Source: Cinnamomum chago (Eukaryota; Streptophyta; Magnoliopsida; Laurales; Lauraceae). Taken from it: a stretch of DNA of 64,000 nt. The stretch lies in the NCBI GenBank assembly GCA_038049695.1, contig CP142459.1:71542501-71606500 (forward strand). Direction: 5' to 3'. A program made the translations under genes and the position numbers. How positions within the stretch are numbered: the stretch's first letter is position 1; each line of letters begins with the position of its first letter. Under the pieces are notes generated by a model. That model was not told where the DNA came from. It made no database searches and saw nothing but the letters and a program-made list of their open reading frames with translations. Positions 44,201-64,000 of this stretch are shown here, piece after piece.

Positions 44201-47141
44201 TTAATCATAACCCAAAGGCTTTTCAACTGAGTTTGTGCAGCTCATGCAAGACAGCTCTGTTCCCTCACTCTTCAAGCATCCAAAATCCTTGCCAACCGAA
44301 CTACTCCTTACATGAATCACAGCAGATGCTGCCACTGCTCGAAGCAGCAAGGCCAAGCCAGATTTATTAAAACTCCAGTACTTAACTCCTGATAAGAACA
44401 TTTTGTCACGATGACCGTTCATAATGCTGCGGCCCGCTGTCTCTACGGCCTCTATGACATCAGTGAAGGCCCTGATGCTAGCAAAAGCACAAGTATCGCC
44501 ACTGTCTTTCGCCCCCATGATATTGACATGGTAATTGAAATTTATGGCTCCCCTAACAAGGGCTTTGGATACTAACTTTGCTATTGCTGACATTCTTATA
44601 GCCTTCTGGGCTTTGTTGTGCATGTCTTCACTTTTTTTTTCCACTGAGAATTCTGGCTTCTTTAGTTCTTCGCCTGTGATTTTCACAAGCATTTGGTTGC
44701 TGAGTTTCTCTATCTTCGACAATGCTGATGACCAAAATTCGGTTTCGATTTTGATTTCGATTTCGGGCATGTAGACCTTGGAATCTGTCATACGAATCAA
44801 CATTGAATGAAAATTCATAAACAATCCGAATAATTATAGAGATAATGCACAACTTATTTGATAATTGACCAACCCAACACAAACTTTATGCTTGTATGAT
44901 ACTTGGTCATTTAGAGTCTCAGGCTCAATTTTGCTGTTTGCGGCTCCTTAATCAGGTTGGTGATGGGAAATGGCCCCTCCATTTCCAACAAGGCAGAGGA
45001 AGGAAGCATCACAATAGCAATTGATCGCTAGGAGAATATTTTGAAATTTGTTGTTCAATGATATGGATTGCACTTGGATATGAGGAGCATTTGCAAATTG
45101 CAAAGCAAAGCACACATGGATGAGGTTAGGATTAATGAAGATGGACCCTAAGATTAAAATATATATACTTCTTCTATTTAGAACAAGAATTGGGAAGAAA
45201 GAGAAAGGAATAGGGAAAAAAACGCACCTAACCAGTTAATCTCGACCCATACGGATATAGCATATGACCAACAAAGAACCATAGAATTAACTGTCAAACT
45301 GAAATGGGTCTTACCGCTAGCATGCTCATGTTCGAGAGGTGTTGGGATCTTAGCATCATACACATACCCCAAGGATTGATATATCACTCTGGAACTATGA
45401 TGCAAGGATACTTGACATAATATCATGTTGCATTATATACTATGTGAAAAATTTGTGTCATGCTGTGTCTCTGACATGTCCCTCCTCTATCTAGGGACAC
45501 GTATCTAGGGACACTGTCAACTTCAAACGCTTTTAGTGGGCCCTCTTGTTAAAATCTTCATTGCTCCAAATATCACTCTGTTGAGAGATGGGTCAGATTC
45601 AGACAAGAGGGCCCCAATTAGATTTCTTGGGTCTCCGATCAAAATGAGAGAATCTGGCCTCTGCCATGATATGTCCCACTACCTTTCTGCATGTGGGCCC
45701 ACAAGATGCCAAACAGATGGCAGACCACACACTGCAAAATGTTACTTTCTAACGGGGCCAGTGGGCTAGAGGGCTAGAAGACCCTCATCTGTTCAGGTGC
45801 TAGAGGCACTTTATGAACATTACATAGAACCGGGAGTGGTCCCACCAGTCTACCACAGGAAGCGATCTGTTGCTTTCTATTGTAATAAAACATATGGCTT
45901 GGGCCTGTGGGACTCACTGGGCCTTCCTACAACATTAAGGATGGCAATGACGATTAGCCATCTTTAAGATTCGTCCCACTGGATTGGATGTCTCTGTAAG
46001 GCCAAGGAATGGATTGGACTGACAGGTACTGACTTGAAAAACCTAAACTGACTACAACACCCTAAACTAAAGAATCTTTTGTATGTATCAACATGCCCAC
46101 GACATCATATGAGTATAAAATGATATTACATGTCACTAACTAGAAGTATATATATAAAATAGTCACCATCCTCACTAGTTAGGAAATGAAGAAAATACTA
46201 AAAATAGAGTCGTCCAATCAAGAAAACGAAAAAAAAATCGCTAAATATGAATGCAGCAGGCAGTTCAAAAGTGATTGCATTTCATCAAAGGTTTATCATT
46301 TCAAGAGGAAAACTTTCTTTAAACGATTTGATTAAAAAATTTCTATCTAAGTCAACACATTATGGTTGAGTGGTGTTGGCACCTCGGTATCATACACATA
46401 TCAATAGATCAATCATCGGACTTCAGATTGAAAGTATCAATCTAATAAAAAAACTACTCTTTCACATGATGGGTCATGAGTGCACGATAGAGAAGAAAAT
46501 TATTCTGATTTTAAATGTAACGCAATGTAGTTGGATTGTTTGATGGGTCATAATTTATTGAAAATGATAATTAAACTGCTTTCCCTATATCATCTCATAC
46601 TTTTATAGATACGTGGATAGAAAAATCCGTGGAGTGTGGAATTCTCGTGCTCTGTTTAAAAAGAGAGGAAAAAAAAAGGTTTCTTTTACGCCACAAATCA
46701 CATTTCAAGAAGAACAAGAGGTAAAAAATAAACATTACCCTCTTGTTTCTCATGAAGTAAATGACTTCCATAACAAGAAAACCTCATGAGAGTCTCTTCC
46801 AATCTCTTGAGTTCATCCTCTGAACAGTTCTCCGGCAATGCCAATCCATAGAGAAAGCCCGGCAATGCGAACGAGAACCTCCTCAACCCCACTCTCAGAA
46901 CCGGACAGTCCTTACCAAGAGGCCATTGATGGTCACCCACAATGCAAAACGCCGCCGATAGAGGACTCTGCAACTGCTTCACCACCCGGACCGCAAACTC
47001 CCCCGTTCGAATAACGGCTATTCTCTCATCACCCATCAAATAAAGCTCTGTCCCATTGATTCTAATCATTTCACTCTCGGTGCCTGCAGCCAACTCTGCT
47101 GCACTCTCCACCGTCGACATGCTTGATGTCTCATCATCCAT
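44201..47141 (-). CDS. ERD7-like senescence-domain protein
   Basis: Two coding exons, 46739-47141 and 44201-44784, join in phase (GAG G|GTAATG to TGACAG|ATTCC) to 328 residues. The start is the ATG at 47141 (MDDETSSMSTVESAAEL). Residues 24-134 match the N-terminal region of the plant senescence/dehydration-associated (ERD7, spartin-related) family: MIRINGTELYL, HQWPLGKDCPVLRVG and FSFALP. The C-terminal part (FWSSALSKIEKLSNQ, AKLVSKALVRGAINF, FASIRAFTDVIEAVETAGRS) fits the senescence domain. At 328 residues it is shorter than ERD7 and closer to the At3g21600-type members. ERD7 relatives are linked to membrane-lipid remodelling under cold and drought; the role of this branch is not known to me. 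The intron (46738 to 44785, about 1.95 kb) holds no gene. Confidence 0.88.
44785..46738 (-). other. Intron of the ERD7-like gene
   Basis: AT-rich, about 1.95 kb. It includes a short direct repeat, ATCTAGGGACACGTATCTAG near 45491-45516, and plant-repeat style phrases around 45536-45770. No ORF with a domain. Confidence 0.7.
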
Positions 47142-47587
47142 TGTTTTCTCCTACAACTCCTAGCAAAAAGTAATAATACAGACAGAAAGACAAACATGAA
47201 GACAAGCATGAGAGAGAAGAGAAGCCAATAAAAAATAAAAAATAAAAGGGTGGGTAGCTTTTCCACAAATGACATACCAGAGACGTACGGATAGTGAGAG
47301 AGATGAAGAGAGACAAGAAGAGAGAAGAAGACTGCAATGGAATGGAAGTAATGGGATGGATTGAGGAAGAAGAAGAAGTGGGGGATAGATAGAGAGGGAA
47401 AGTGCGTGTCATAGGGTGACTAATGGCGTGGTTAGCATGCGCTGGAGGTGGGTTCTGAACACTGACACTTGGCCCTTCCCCATCTCAAACTTGGAGTCTA
47501 TTTCGGTTCCTCCCTTCACTTCCTTCCTCGCGCTTGGCGTGCATGCAGTGCTGGCTGCGCACTTTGACAGATTACAGAGACCACTGA
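47142..47587 (-). promoter_or_regulatory. 5' leader and promoter region of the ERD7-like gene
   Basis: Read on the minus strand the first 260 bases upstream of the ATG are CT-rich with short CTTCTTCTTC runs, a usual plant leader. Whether the leader is spliced cannot be decided. No TATA box stands out. Confidence 0.4.
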
Positions 47588-47743
47588 CTAGGGTTCTTCA
47601 AAGCCCGGACGGCCGGACCAGCCCATGCCCGACCCAGGCCCTGCCCACTTTGGGTCGGCCTTCAATTAAGTGATAGAAAGCTCAATGTTCGGCTAGGCTC
47701 GGCCCGGCCTGAATAAGTAATACATGTAGTTACCAATAGAGAG

Positions 47744-47791
<48 letters not shown>

Positions 47792-48379
47792 CCAGGCTTA
47801 GCCCAGCCTGATAAGTAAATGGGCGGGCTCGAGCCATGCATTTGGATATAGGCCTATGTTTATAAAGGCGGTTTGGGCTTGGATGTGCCTCAGCTAGATC
47901 AAGTGCATGAAATGGGTGCTTTACCTTACCTGACTCTCTATTAGTGCAGTTGCCAAACAAGCCCCTACGGACCATTCCCCAAGGCATTCTCGTTATACAC
48001 TGTACTTCTATATATTATTATGACGTGCAAGGGTGTGCTATATATGGATGGAGCTGGATATATAATCTGGGCTCATTTAATATTTAAGGCCGATCTTGAA
48101 TTAAGTGATAGAAAGCCCAAATTCAAACTCGGCCCGAATAAGGAGTGTTTGTGATTTAGTGATTATTTATCCAAACAATTGCTAGAAAGTTGATGCAGCC
48201 GATGAAATGTCTGGTTCAGTCCAGCTCAGCCTGGCCAGATTGACTTAATGGGCGGGCTTGGGCCTAACGTTTATGTCCCGTGTGAGGCTTGGCCAGATAC
48301 TGGCCTTGTGTTCCTTCTAAATTCAGTCAGTCAGGTGTGAATATGCCTCAGCACAAACTCACCCGGGCCATGAACACCT
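47588..48379. mobile_element. hAT-like non-autonomous element candidate
   Basis: The left end TAGGGTTCTTCAAAGCCCGG and the right end read in reverse (TAGAGGTGTTCATGGCCCGG) are an imperfect inverted repeat. Inside are GGCCCGGCC-rich sub-terminal regions, a (TA)n tract at about 47755-47788, and duplicated phrases: TTAAGTGATAGAAAGC-C (about 47668 and 48105) and TTAATGGGCGGGCT. No transposase. An 8-bp target duplication is not evident. Confidence 0.5.
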
Positions 48380-51244
48380 CTAATTTTGTGCTTTACTTTC
48401 AACTTCCTCCTCTTTTCTTTTCTTTTGATTTGATTTTTAATTTTATTCTACTCTACCCCACGTGCAAACAAACATGTCCAAATGGGATAAGATGAGATGA
48501 ATCAATCCCGACCCTCCTTCTTCTTGGCATTTGGGCCTTCACCCACGCGCCCAACTATAACATTATCATCTTAGCCCAAAATGAAGGCTTCTCTTGGCAC
48601 TTGGCCCTGTGCATGCATTTTCAGTTACAAGAGAGAAATTCTTCCATTCCCAACAGAAAGAAAAACTGTCTTTGACGACACACCAGACGACTCCTTCAGT
48701 CCCCACTCTCTAGTCTCTTTAAAACTGAGCGAAGTGGTCAGTTAGTAACCATCTATATGTGGAATGTTGGATTAGTATGTACGGGTTGATGATGGTTTCA
48801 CACATGTAACAGATAAGTCCATGCAATGCAACCTTCTTCTTCATCTGTGCACATGTCAGATGTTGTGCCTGACCATATATTTTGTGTGGCTGTCGTCACT
48901 GGCCAGAAGACTAAAGAGTAGAAGTGTGGGTGTGCATGTACTGTCACACGATTCCAGTGTAAATGGGCCGGACTCAAAAAAAAAATTTTATGGGTTCACA
49001 TTGATATGTGTTGAAGGGTGCATCTTGTTAAATGTCAGACGTTGGGGCTGATCATCTGACTGTTGTGACTCCTGAAGACAAGTGCAGAAGAAAATTCAAC
49101 TATTGATTTTGGAAATTCCCTTCTGGCAGATTTTTTATTTCTGAAGCTGAAACAACGATGACTACTTTAATAAGTTTGAATGTCGATGGCGCCAAATTCA
49201 CTAGGATGATCAGTAAACCCCACTGCCTCGCCATGTTCCATATCCCACTTTGACCAATCTTTAATCTTCCTTTGAAAATGACTAAAAAAAAAAAAAAAAA
49301 AACCAGCTAAACTCATTAGCCCAAGACCCAACTCAAGTTCTACATAGGGTCAATTCAACTACTCCCATATGTATGTTTTTTTTAGGAAAGCAAGTACTCA
49401 TGCACCCACCACCTGCAAATACTCCCCCCAACCTCGCACCATCAGCTCTACAGCCAGGATTGATCCCTGTTGTTTTTGTGGATATTTAATTGTAAGAGAA
49501 TGTATATTTTTTATTCTCTAGCCATTGATATGACCATCAAAAAAACCTCCACTGTCCATTAGATTAGTATTAATATTGAGTGGACATATGTCACATAGAT
49601 CAAAAGTCGGATTCGCATTCTCTGTTTGAAAAATCGTAGGTTGAATGTTAAAAAGATTAGTACAAGACCCACGAATCAAATTTCATTATACTAGTGATGT
49701 ATGAAGATAAAACCCATTATTCAAGTGGTACATAATAAATTAGTGGCCATTTGTAGATATTATTACAAGAGAAAAATGACTATACCAGGAGCTGATCTGG
49801 TGTGGTGGGTGAGCAAATCTTTCCTCCCTGGGGCCATGACAATAATGGTGGAGCTGAAGATGGAAAGGTCTCAAAAAATACTTATGGGTATGCAAAATAT
49901 CAACCCATATCAAATGTTTGGTATGCGGCCCTCAAATTTTAATGGTCTTTATGTGAGATGATTTTTTATGGATGTCATTCAAACGGTGAATAACAATTGG
50001 ATGAACACCAACTTCTAGTAAAAATGAGAAAGACAAAGGCCTTTTTTTTTCAGGCTGAGTGAAATACAGTGGCCTTTAGCTGGAATACAATTGAAATATG
50101 TGTATCCATGAAAATAAGAGATCCACAAGGGTCACTGGAGTGCATATCTTGAATGGGCCATAGTTAGAAAATCACACTCGGGCAAGCAATTCTGTCCATG
50201 TAATTGGATAATACTGTACACAAGGAAACGGGCATATATCTATATCTATATCAGCATCTATATCTATATCAGCATCTATGAAGCAGTGAAAGCGACATTA
50301 CTTGCATTAGACGATTCTGATCATTTGAACTGGCCCCAGCTATTGACTCCCATGTGTCCTTGGGATCAAAATATATACCAGCAACCATAAAGTAGTCAAA
50401 TTCAGTTTGTTTAGGCTGAATCGGCAGAAACTATTCGGTTTGGTTTGTGTACCTAACCAAACAACCCCTTCAGAATATTAGGTCCAAAATCAGGCTTGTT
50501 CAGACAAAATGTGTGTTTCAGTTTCAATTTCATTGATCCAAAATAGGTCAGAACTCACAATTTTAGCCAAATCTAGTGCAATTATTTTTTAGGTACAATT
50601 TTTACTGCAAAAAAATGTACTCCATCTAGGCAAAAAGTCAAGTTTTCCTTTTTTTGTTTCTTGTGACTGGTGAAGGGATCTTAGCTCCCCCAAGTTTCAG
50701 ATTTATATAGTTTCTCACTTGATTTATCCTTTTATGGTGATGACCTTTCTTTTTATTTAAATACATAATTTGTTTAACATTTTTACTATTTTTCAAATAT
50801 ATTTATATTTTTAAACTGATAATATTTTTCCGAAATGAAACACCAAAATGCAGAACCAGATGAGATGTTACGATCCAAGGTCAAATCGAAATAGCATCCG
50901 AAACGAATTTGACAAATGCGCGGGCAATAGTGTGCTTTCTGTCCCACCTGATTTATGCATATGCCTTTGTCTCTGTCCAGCCAATGAATGAACAGAAGAA
51001 GCATGATGAAAAATGAACAAAACCAAGAACACCAAATCAATTCAAGGCAGACTCCAGTTTATGCAGCATTTGAGAGAAAGCTCCCATCTCATGTTGAATT
51101 ATAAATAGTGGTAGTAACAAAAGGCCTCATTATGCAGTTTAGTCGTAAACCGAAAATATTACATAACACCAAATTATTCAGTGCATTGAGCCAGTAACTG
51201 GAACATGTTATATGAGAATCCTGCATTGGATCGTGAAAAATCAC
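48380..51244. other. Intergenic region downstream of ALD1
   Basis: No gene is supported. A short minisatellite made of CTATAT and CAGCAT units is at about 50226-50275. A T-rich stretch follows at 50580-50830. The 3' UTR of ALD1 should occupy some part left of 51245. Confidence 0.5.
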
Positions 51245-59167
<7,923 letters not shown>

Positions 59168-60804
59168 CTGTAAATATATTACATGCAACGATTACCGAGA
59201 ACTATACAGTTAAACATTTCTTTTGAAAACACTCTACTAAGAAGGAAACAACGAGTTCAACAACATACCCCTTCAAAATTCATAGCACAATGTTCCATTG
59301 AATAGAACATGTGATGAGAAAAAAATATATATGACCTAATAAAAATATTCTCAGAATATTACCAGTCTCAACAGATCTCTTTGCAATGCATGTGCAGGCG
59401 CCTCTTTTCCAAGGACTCAGGCCACGAAATATTGGTGAACTGACATGAGATGAATGGAACTGTAAGTGTCATGAAGAAAGTTCTTGCCTGCCTATCTTTT
59501 GAATTAAGGGTAGTTCTAATCACTACCTGGTACTAAATTTCGAAGGATGCACAAACTCCATATGAGGCATGCAAATGCATGACATTGGTTGAATCAGAAA
59601 CATCTTTGGTTCAAATACTTAGTATCTGTTTGAGGTTATCTAGACGTAAATGCAAGATTAGCTATATGAACCGATCGTTGCTGTAAGAGAAATACCAACA
59701 ACAGAAACCTCACTGTGATTGTGCTGAATCTCAATGACACTGCTCTGTATATCTATATATACATTCATACATTTCAGTATTGTTGGAACAGGTCATGATC
59801 AGGCTCAAAAGGTTCCCAGAAAAGTAAATGCCACGTGGTGAACAATCCATTACTGAAGCAGGGGGGGTCGATGAAGAAAACAAATATAAGATTGAGTAGC
59901 TTCAATGTGTCTGTCGTTATCGAAAACTCGGTGTTTCATTCAAGTATCAGAATTTGTCCATCATGGAGGCATAAGCTTGTCTTCCATGTTTTTCACCTAA
60001 CTTCCACTGGCTTTTTTTCCATATTCCATAATAACCATGACTTCTTTGATACACAGAAAACAGAATTCACATTATTTCTGAGAAGCTGCCTATTGACTTA
60101 CTAGTAGAATATAGAAGCTCACATATATTTGTGGTCATTGGGCCACACTTAAGCCCCATAATTCTAACAATGCTTTCTTAACGTGGTCTTAATTCATCTA
60201 TGTTTCAATAAAGATGACCAGCTTTTTTGTTTTTTATTTGCAACTTGGAAGTCTGTTCATTTCTACAGCTGACCTTTTCCTTAAGTCTGATTAACAGAGA
60301 AATAATTCTGAAGTTTCCATGGCCTGTCAAAATACTCCAAAGAGGAAATCACTCTCAAGAAAGAAATTCTGTTGAAAAGGACGTTGGGCTGAATCAAATT
60401 TCCATCTGACTACTCACTGATACTAGAGGTCATGGCATCCACACTAACTTGACACAAGTTGCCCACTCACACAAAATGCCTTCTCAATCACAAGCTGGCT
60501 GTGGGGACCAACTCCTGAAAGAATATGAAGAAAAAGTTCACGTTCTTGAGCCGCCAAGCTTTTGTCAGGTTCATCCAGGGTTAAATGAATCTTTTACCAA
60601 GCATCATTGTCATATAAATATCTTGTGATAATGACTTCATGAGTTTACGCAGTAACTACACAAATTATAATCTAATAAGCACTTGGGTTTTCCCCAAATG
60701 TAGTATGAATAGATTCAAAATCAAATGCCAACAACTAACTAGACAGTAATTCAAACCTGCAATTTCTAATGAACTTCTATCCAACCCCTCTAGACGACAC
60801 TCAC

Positions 60805-60857
60805 CAAACTTTCACTTGACTTTCAGTGTCTAATTTTATTGGAAACTTCTTTTGCAT
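60805..60857 (-). CDS. ALD1: Tentative first coding exon of ALD1
   Basis: The minus strand has an ATG at 60857 followed by 17 codons (MQKKFPIKLDTESQVKV) and an excellent donor, TTTG|GTGAGT. It ends in phase 2. If exon 2 uses the acceptor GTTAG at 59164 (four bases inside the one assumed in the ALD1 entry), the junction reads V-C-C-T-T-R-V-P-R-N in frame. The resulting N-terminus is short and not obviously a plastid transit peptide. A longer exon farther upstream, or outside the window, is possible. This is an inference from splice phase only. Confidence 0.35.
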
Positions 60858-60917
60858 TTCCGAAACAAGTTCATTGAACTTCCTCCATGACAGAAGTCAT
60901 AGTCTGGTAGATGGTAC

Positions 60918-61596
60918 TGTGTGGGGTCCATCCCAGGAACCAAACCTTACGTCGGCTTCGGTAAAGCGCGTAACCCTTGGTCTCGGCCTCGGACGTAAAC
61001 TCCGCACCGCCTCGGCTTCGGCACATCCTGCTGATGTCGGAAAGGGGTAACCAGTTCGGCCGTGCCATCCCATTCGGTCTCGGCTATACGGAGTTATGCA
61101 AGCATATCCGTTGGCCACATCCCCATCAGAACAAGGCTCAAGAAAGGGATTCGATGGGACCTCAGCCGCTAACATATCAGGGCGAGATCAGACCCAATGT
61201 GACTGGCATTAAATGCAGTGTGGGCTGATCGGACCCTCATCAAATGCAATGAGGGCTGTGATGGACCTTCATTAATGACTCTATGGGCTGATGGAACCCT
61301 AGTCGTATCATTAGGCCCACGGGCACAGGCACCAACGCAATCTCTCATATAAGGTAACAGACCATCCACAAGGGAGGTATGCATTCTCTTACGTTCAACC
61401 ATACACACCCTTCTTCTTCGATCAGTTGCCTGGACTAACTTAAGCATCGGAGAGCCCTGCGCTGCCCACAGCTAGGGTCCTTTGACTGTTCTCTTCTCCC
61501 CTTTCAGGTTCACCAGATACGCAGCTCCTCCTCGAGTTCCTTGAGTAAGTCCTTAAAGGCATCCCTACTTTGTGAGTATTATTTTCTGCACTTACA
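60918..61596 (+). mobile_element. Solo LTR, 679 bp, with perfect 5-bp target duplication
   Basis: Starts TGTGTGGGGTCCATCCC and ends CTGCACTTACA, so TGTG...TACA termini. GGTAC lies immediately outside both ends (60913-60917 and 61597-61601). There is no internal coding region or second LTR. It is GC- and CpG-rich in its first 200 bp with repeated TCGGCTTCGG / TCGGCCTCGG motifs, unlike the AT-rich flanks. A TATA-like TATAAGG at about 61348-61354 suggests plus-strand LTR transcription, followed by a CTTAAGCATCGGAG-type R/U5 sequence of gypsy style. It lies 56 bp upstream of the tentative ALD1 start, in antisense orientation. The open frames in it are not genes. Confidence 0.9.
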
Positions 61597-61601
61597 GGTA
61601 C

Positions 61602-63539
61602 GATGAAGAACACGATTAAAAAGAGTAGTAGGTATGTCTAAAGAAGAAAAAAATAATCAAACAAATGCACCTCACATATTATAATCCGAAGACTCAACTC
61701 CTTTAAATGATATTCACTTCAATACATAGGAAATTGCTCGTCTAAAAAACAAATGTTGTAATTTCTGGGCAAAATAATGAGCAGAACATATCAACACAAG
61801 TCATTATGAATGCAAATTTATCCAAACTCCAAAACAAGCTGCCCTCAACCACATATGACCAAGTTAACAGATATTGAAAGGTCACAAGACTGAATCCGAT
61901 GGGTCAAGTCCTGAAATGTATAGTACACATACAAAACTAGATTTCATTTAATTGTTCTTTAAGAATCCAACAACAAACACCCAAAAGCACAAAATTCAAA
62001 CTTAAAATAGCAAAACACAATTTGTCAACATAAAAAAATTTAGAATCTAAATGGAATAAGAAGCAACCTGTCAACTTCCATCACCACAGCTTCCCTGTAC
62101 GCTTTAAAAAAAAAAAAAAAACCACACACACACACACAGCCCCTCTACTCCAATTTAGTTCCTCATTTGGAAGAACAGCAATCCACACCATCAATTACTA
62201 ACATGAATTTATCATCAACAAGATTTGGAAACATTTTGGGTGAAATTAATTTCTTTTTGTTGGACAAAAAAAAAAAAAAAAAAAAAAAAGGAACACATAA
62301 ATATGGGCACAGCATGTAGTCGGGAACTGGAAAATCAATCCAACCATGAAACCATGAAAACACAAGACAGCTTGCAAAATTAAATACCCAAAATCCATTT
62401 CATCACCCCATACAAATAATAATAATAATAAGCTCTTTTGTATATTTTTTTTCATCATTTTGGTCTTTCCAATAAATTATCATCAGGCCCAGAAACAATT
62501 TGTAAAAAAATATATCAGTATGAAACCATTCCCTCCCATAAAAAATTTAAAAATCAGTTTTTTAACACAATTGAATCTTCGAATACCCAAACTACAATCC
62601 CAATTCCAGGAACCTAAACCTGCTTATATTATTACTACTACTACTTAACTATTGGCACAATTATTCTACTGATGTTGCTACAATTAGGGATCCTTATCTA
62701 GTTTAGTCTCTTGTGGCAACGGAACTACGTGGAGTGAAGAGCGTCTTCCAGACAAGTAGCAAGCTTCCGTCTTGGGAGAATGGGAAAGCCCTTTGAAATT
62801 AATGTTTCTAGAGAAACTTTCAACATTGCATAGGGTAACAATTTTTTTATGTGTTTGCTATCTAATAAACATCTACGACTTTTTTTTTTTTTTTTTTTCG
62901 GCTTTTTTTCCTGTGAGGGTCACTGAGGGTCCCATTTTGGATAGAATAAGTGGGGATTGAAAAATTTAGATGCGACCACTCCAAATATCAAGTTTGGCCT
63001 CAATTCATGCACTTAACCCCTTGTCTACGGCGACAAGTCCGGCTCATTTATATTGGTGTATAGCTGATCCAATGGTCAAATTCTTTCGCTTAGGTGCCAA
63101 ATCCTGGTGTGTGACCATCAACGGGTCAATATCCATTGTAAGTTTTGGTGGGGTGATAGGTGGCTGCACCATAGTTCTCACCTAATTAATTTTTTGGGGA
63201 AATTACAAATGTATCCATAATTTTCTTTTTATGAGTTTTTTCAAAGTGCATCATGATTTACTTATGTCAAATTAGCATCTGAGTTTTTCACATATCTTTC
63301 AATGGAGTTCTTTTTGCAGTTGTCCTCTACCATTAGTTGGCACCATTTTTTTTTTTTTTTTTTAAATGATAGAAATGTCATTTGTTTAAAAAATAAATAA
63401 TAGCATTCTTCTATCTTATTCCCTCTCCCTGCCTGAACCACCCATGCCCCCTTCCCGTGGGTGGATTCCGACAATGCTAGTAGCTATTGGCTATTGCAAG
63501 TAGCCGTTGCTGCCGAAGGGTAAGGGTGGGGAATAGAGT
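61602..63539. other. Intergenic region upstream of ALD1
   Basis: No gene is supported. It includes long A/T homopolymers (about 62104, 62268-62289, 62880-62898, 63347-63363), (CA)n at 62124-62138, and AT-rich DNA. The frames at 62163-62363 and 62246-62458 are driven by poly(A/T). Confidence 0.55.
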
Positions 63540-63810
63540 CAAGTGAGTGAAGTAAAGTTGATTTTGAAGAAAAAATAAAATATAGGTGGGTTATGATGGT
63601 ATTTTGTTTTTAATTGTTTCTTATAGAACATTTTTTATTTTTTGTATGGAAAAGTGGAGCTTTTTTGTATTTTAGTGGATAAAGGTGATCGTTTTTTTAC
63701 CTTTTTTTTTAAAGGTGGAGGGAGTTTTGAATTAAAATGCTTTGATGTTACATCTTGTCTGAAAAATGAAAGTTTTACTTGATTTTTACTATGTTAGTAA
63801 AGTGTCAAAC
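63540..63810. mobile_element. MITE copy, reverse orientation to the 25815 element
   Basis: Reverse-complementing this stretch gives ATTTTAATTCAAAACTCCCT, CACCTTTATCCACTAAAAT, and ATACCATCATAACCCACCTA in the same order and spacing as in 25815-26092. AAGTTTTACTT near 63770 and GAAGTAAAGTTG near 63548 are its diverged terminal parts. Confidence 0.75.
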
Positions 63811-64000
63811 TAGCCCAATATATACGAGAGAATAAGTGAAAAGGAGAATCAGATAAAAGAATCTTAGCTATTTAAAAAAAAAGAAAAAAAAAAGAAAGAC
63901 ATTTCTGTCATTTAAAAGGACACAGAACTTTTTTTTTGGGGCAATAAAGGTTGATTGCAAAAAGGACCCAATTGAAAGAAATGTAAAAAACTCAGACACT

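Noticed and set aside
60871-61447. Overlapping Arg/Gly-rich open frames on both strands
   Set aside because: They lie inside the solo LTR and are open because of its high GC content; no domain is recognisable.

Overview
This is nuclear DNA from a flowering plant. It is AT-rich and intron-rich, with plant-type telo-box (AAACCCTA) leaders, CT-rich 5' leaders, LTR, LINE, SINE and MITE debris and microsatellites. Protein matches are to angiosperm families. I cannot name the species; a woody non-grass (magnoliid or eudicot) is a guess. About five gene loci sit in roughly 64 kb, so most of the window is intergenic or intronic and repeat-derived.

Layout. 1-2,600: repeat-like intergenic DNA with a 60-bp tandem duplication and one unassigned ORF. 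About 2,600-10,600 (+): an ACINUS-type SAP/RRM/RSB-motif protein, the splicing-linked ASAP complex subunit. Its roughly 3.3-kb 5'-UTR intron carries a LINE 3' end and a Ty3/gypsy integrase relic. 11,974-14,685 (-): a short-chain dehydrogenase/reductase of the 1-acyl-DHAP reductase (AYR1-like) type. The codon for its catalytic tyrosine is TAG. 17,750-22,110: a broken second copy of the same SDR, with TAA at the same codon, cut up by two LTR-type elements in opposite orientation. 22,100-28,900: gene-poor, with MITEs. 28,990-32,334 (+): an F-box/kelch protein like Arabidopsis At1g22040. 32,335-44,200: gene-poor, with many small inverted-repeat elements. 44,201-47,141 (-): an ERD7-like senescence-domain protein in two coding exons. 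47,142-51,244: intergenic, with a hAT-like element. 51,245 to about 60,857 (-): ALD1, the PLP aminotransferase that starts pipecolate synthesis for systemic acquired resistance. It has eight well-supported coding exons and a tentative first exon. A 679-bp solo LTR with a perfect 5-bp target duplication lies just upstream of that candidate start. 61,602-64,000: intergenic.

The genes do not form an operon-like pathway. ALD1 and the ERD7-like gene both belong to stress- or immunity-related families, but I infer no functional cluster. The most notable points are the tyrosine-to-stop change in both SDR copies, the solo LTR at the ALD1 5' side, the nested LTR disruption of the second SDR copy, symmetric palindromes inside one LTR, and several MITE families each seen in more than one copy. 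I found no convincing undescribed multigene system; the novelty here is mostly at the level of mobile elements and decaying genes.
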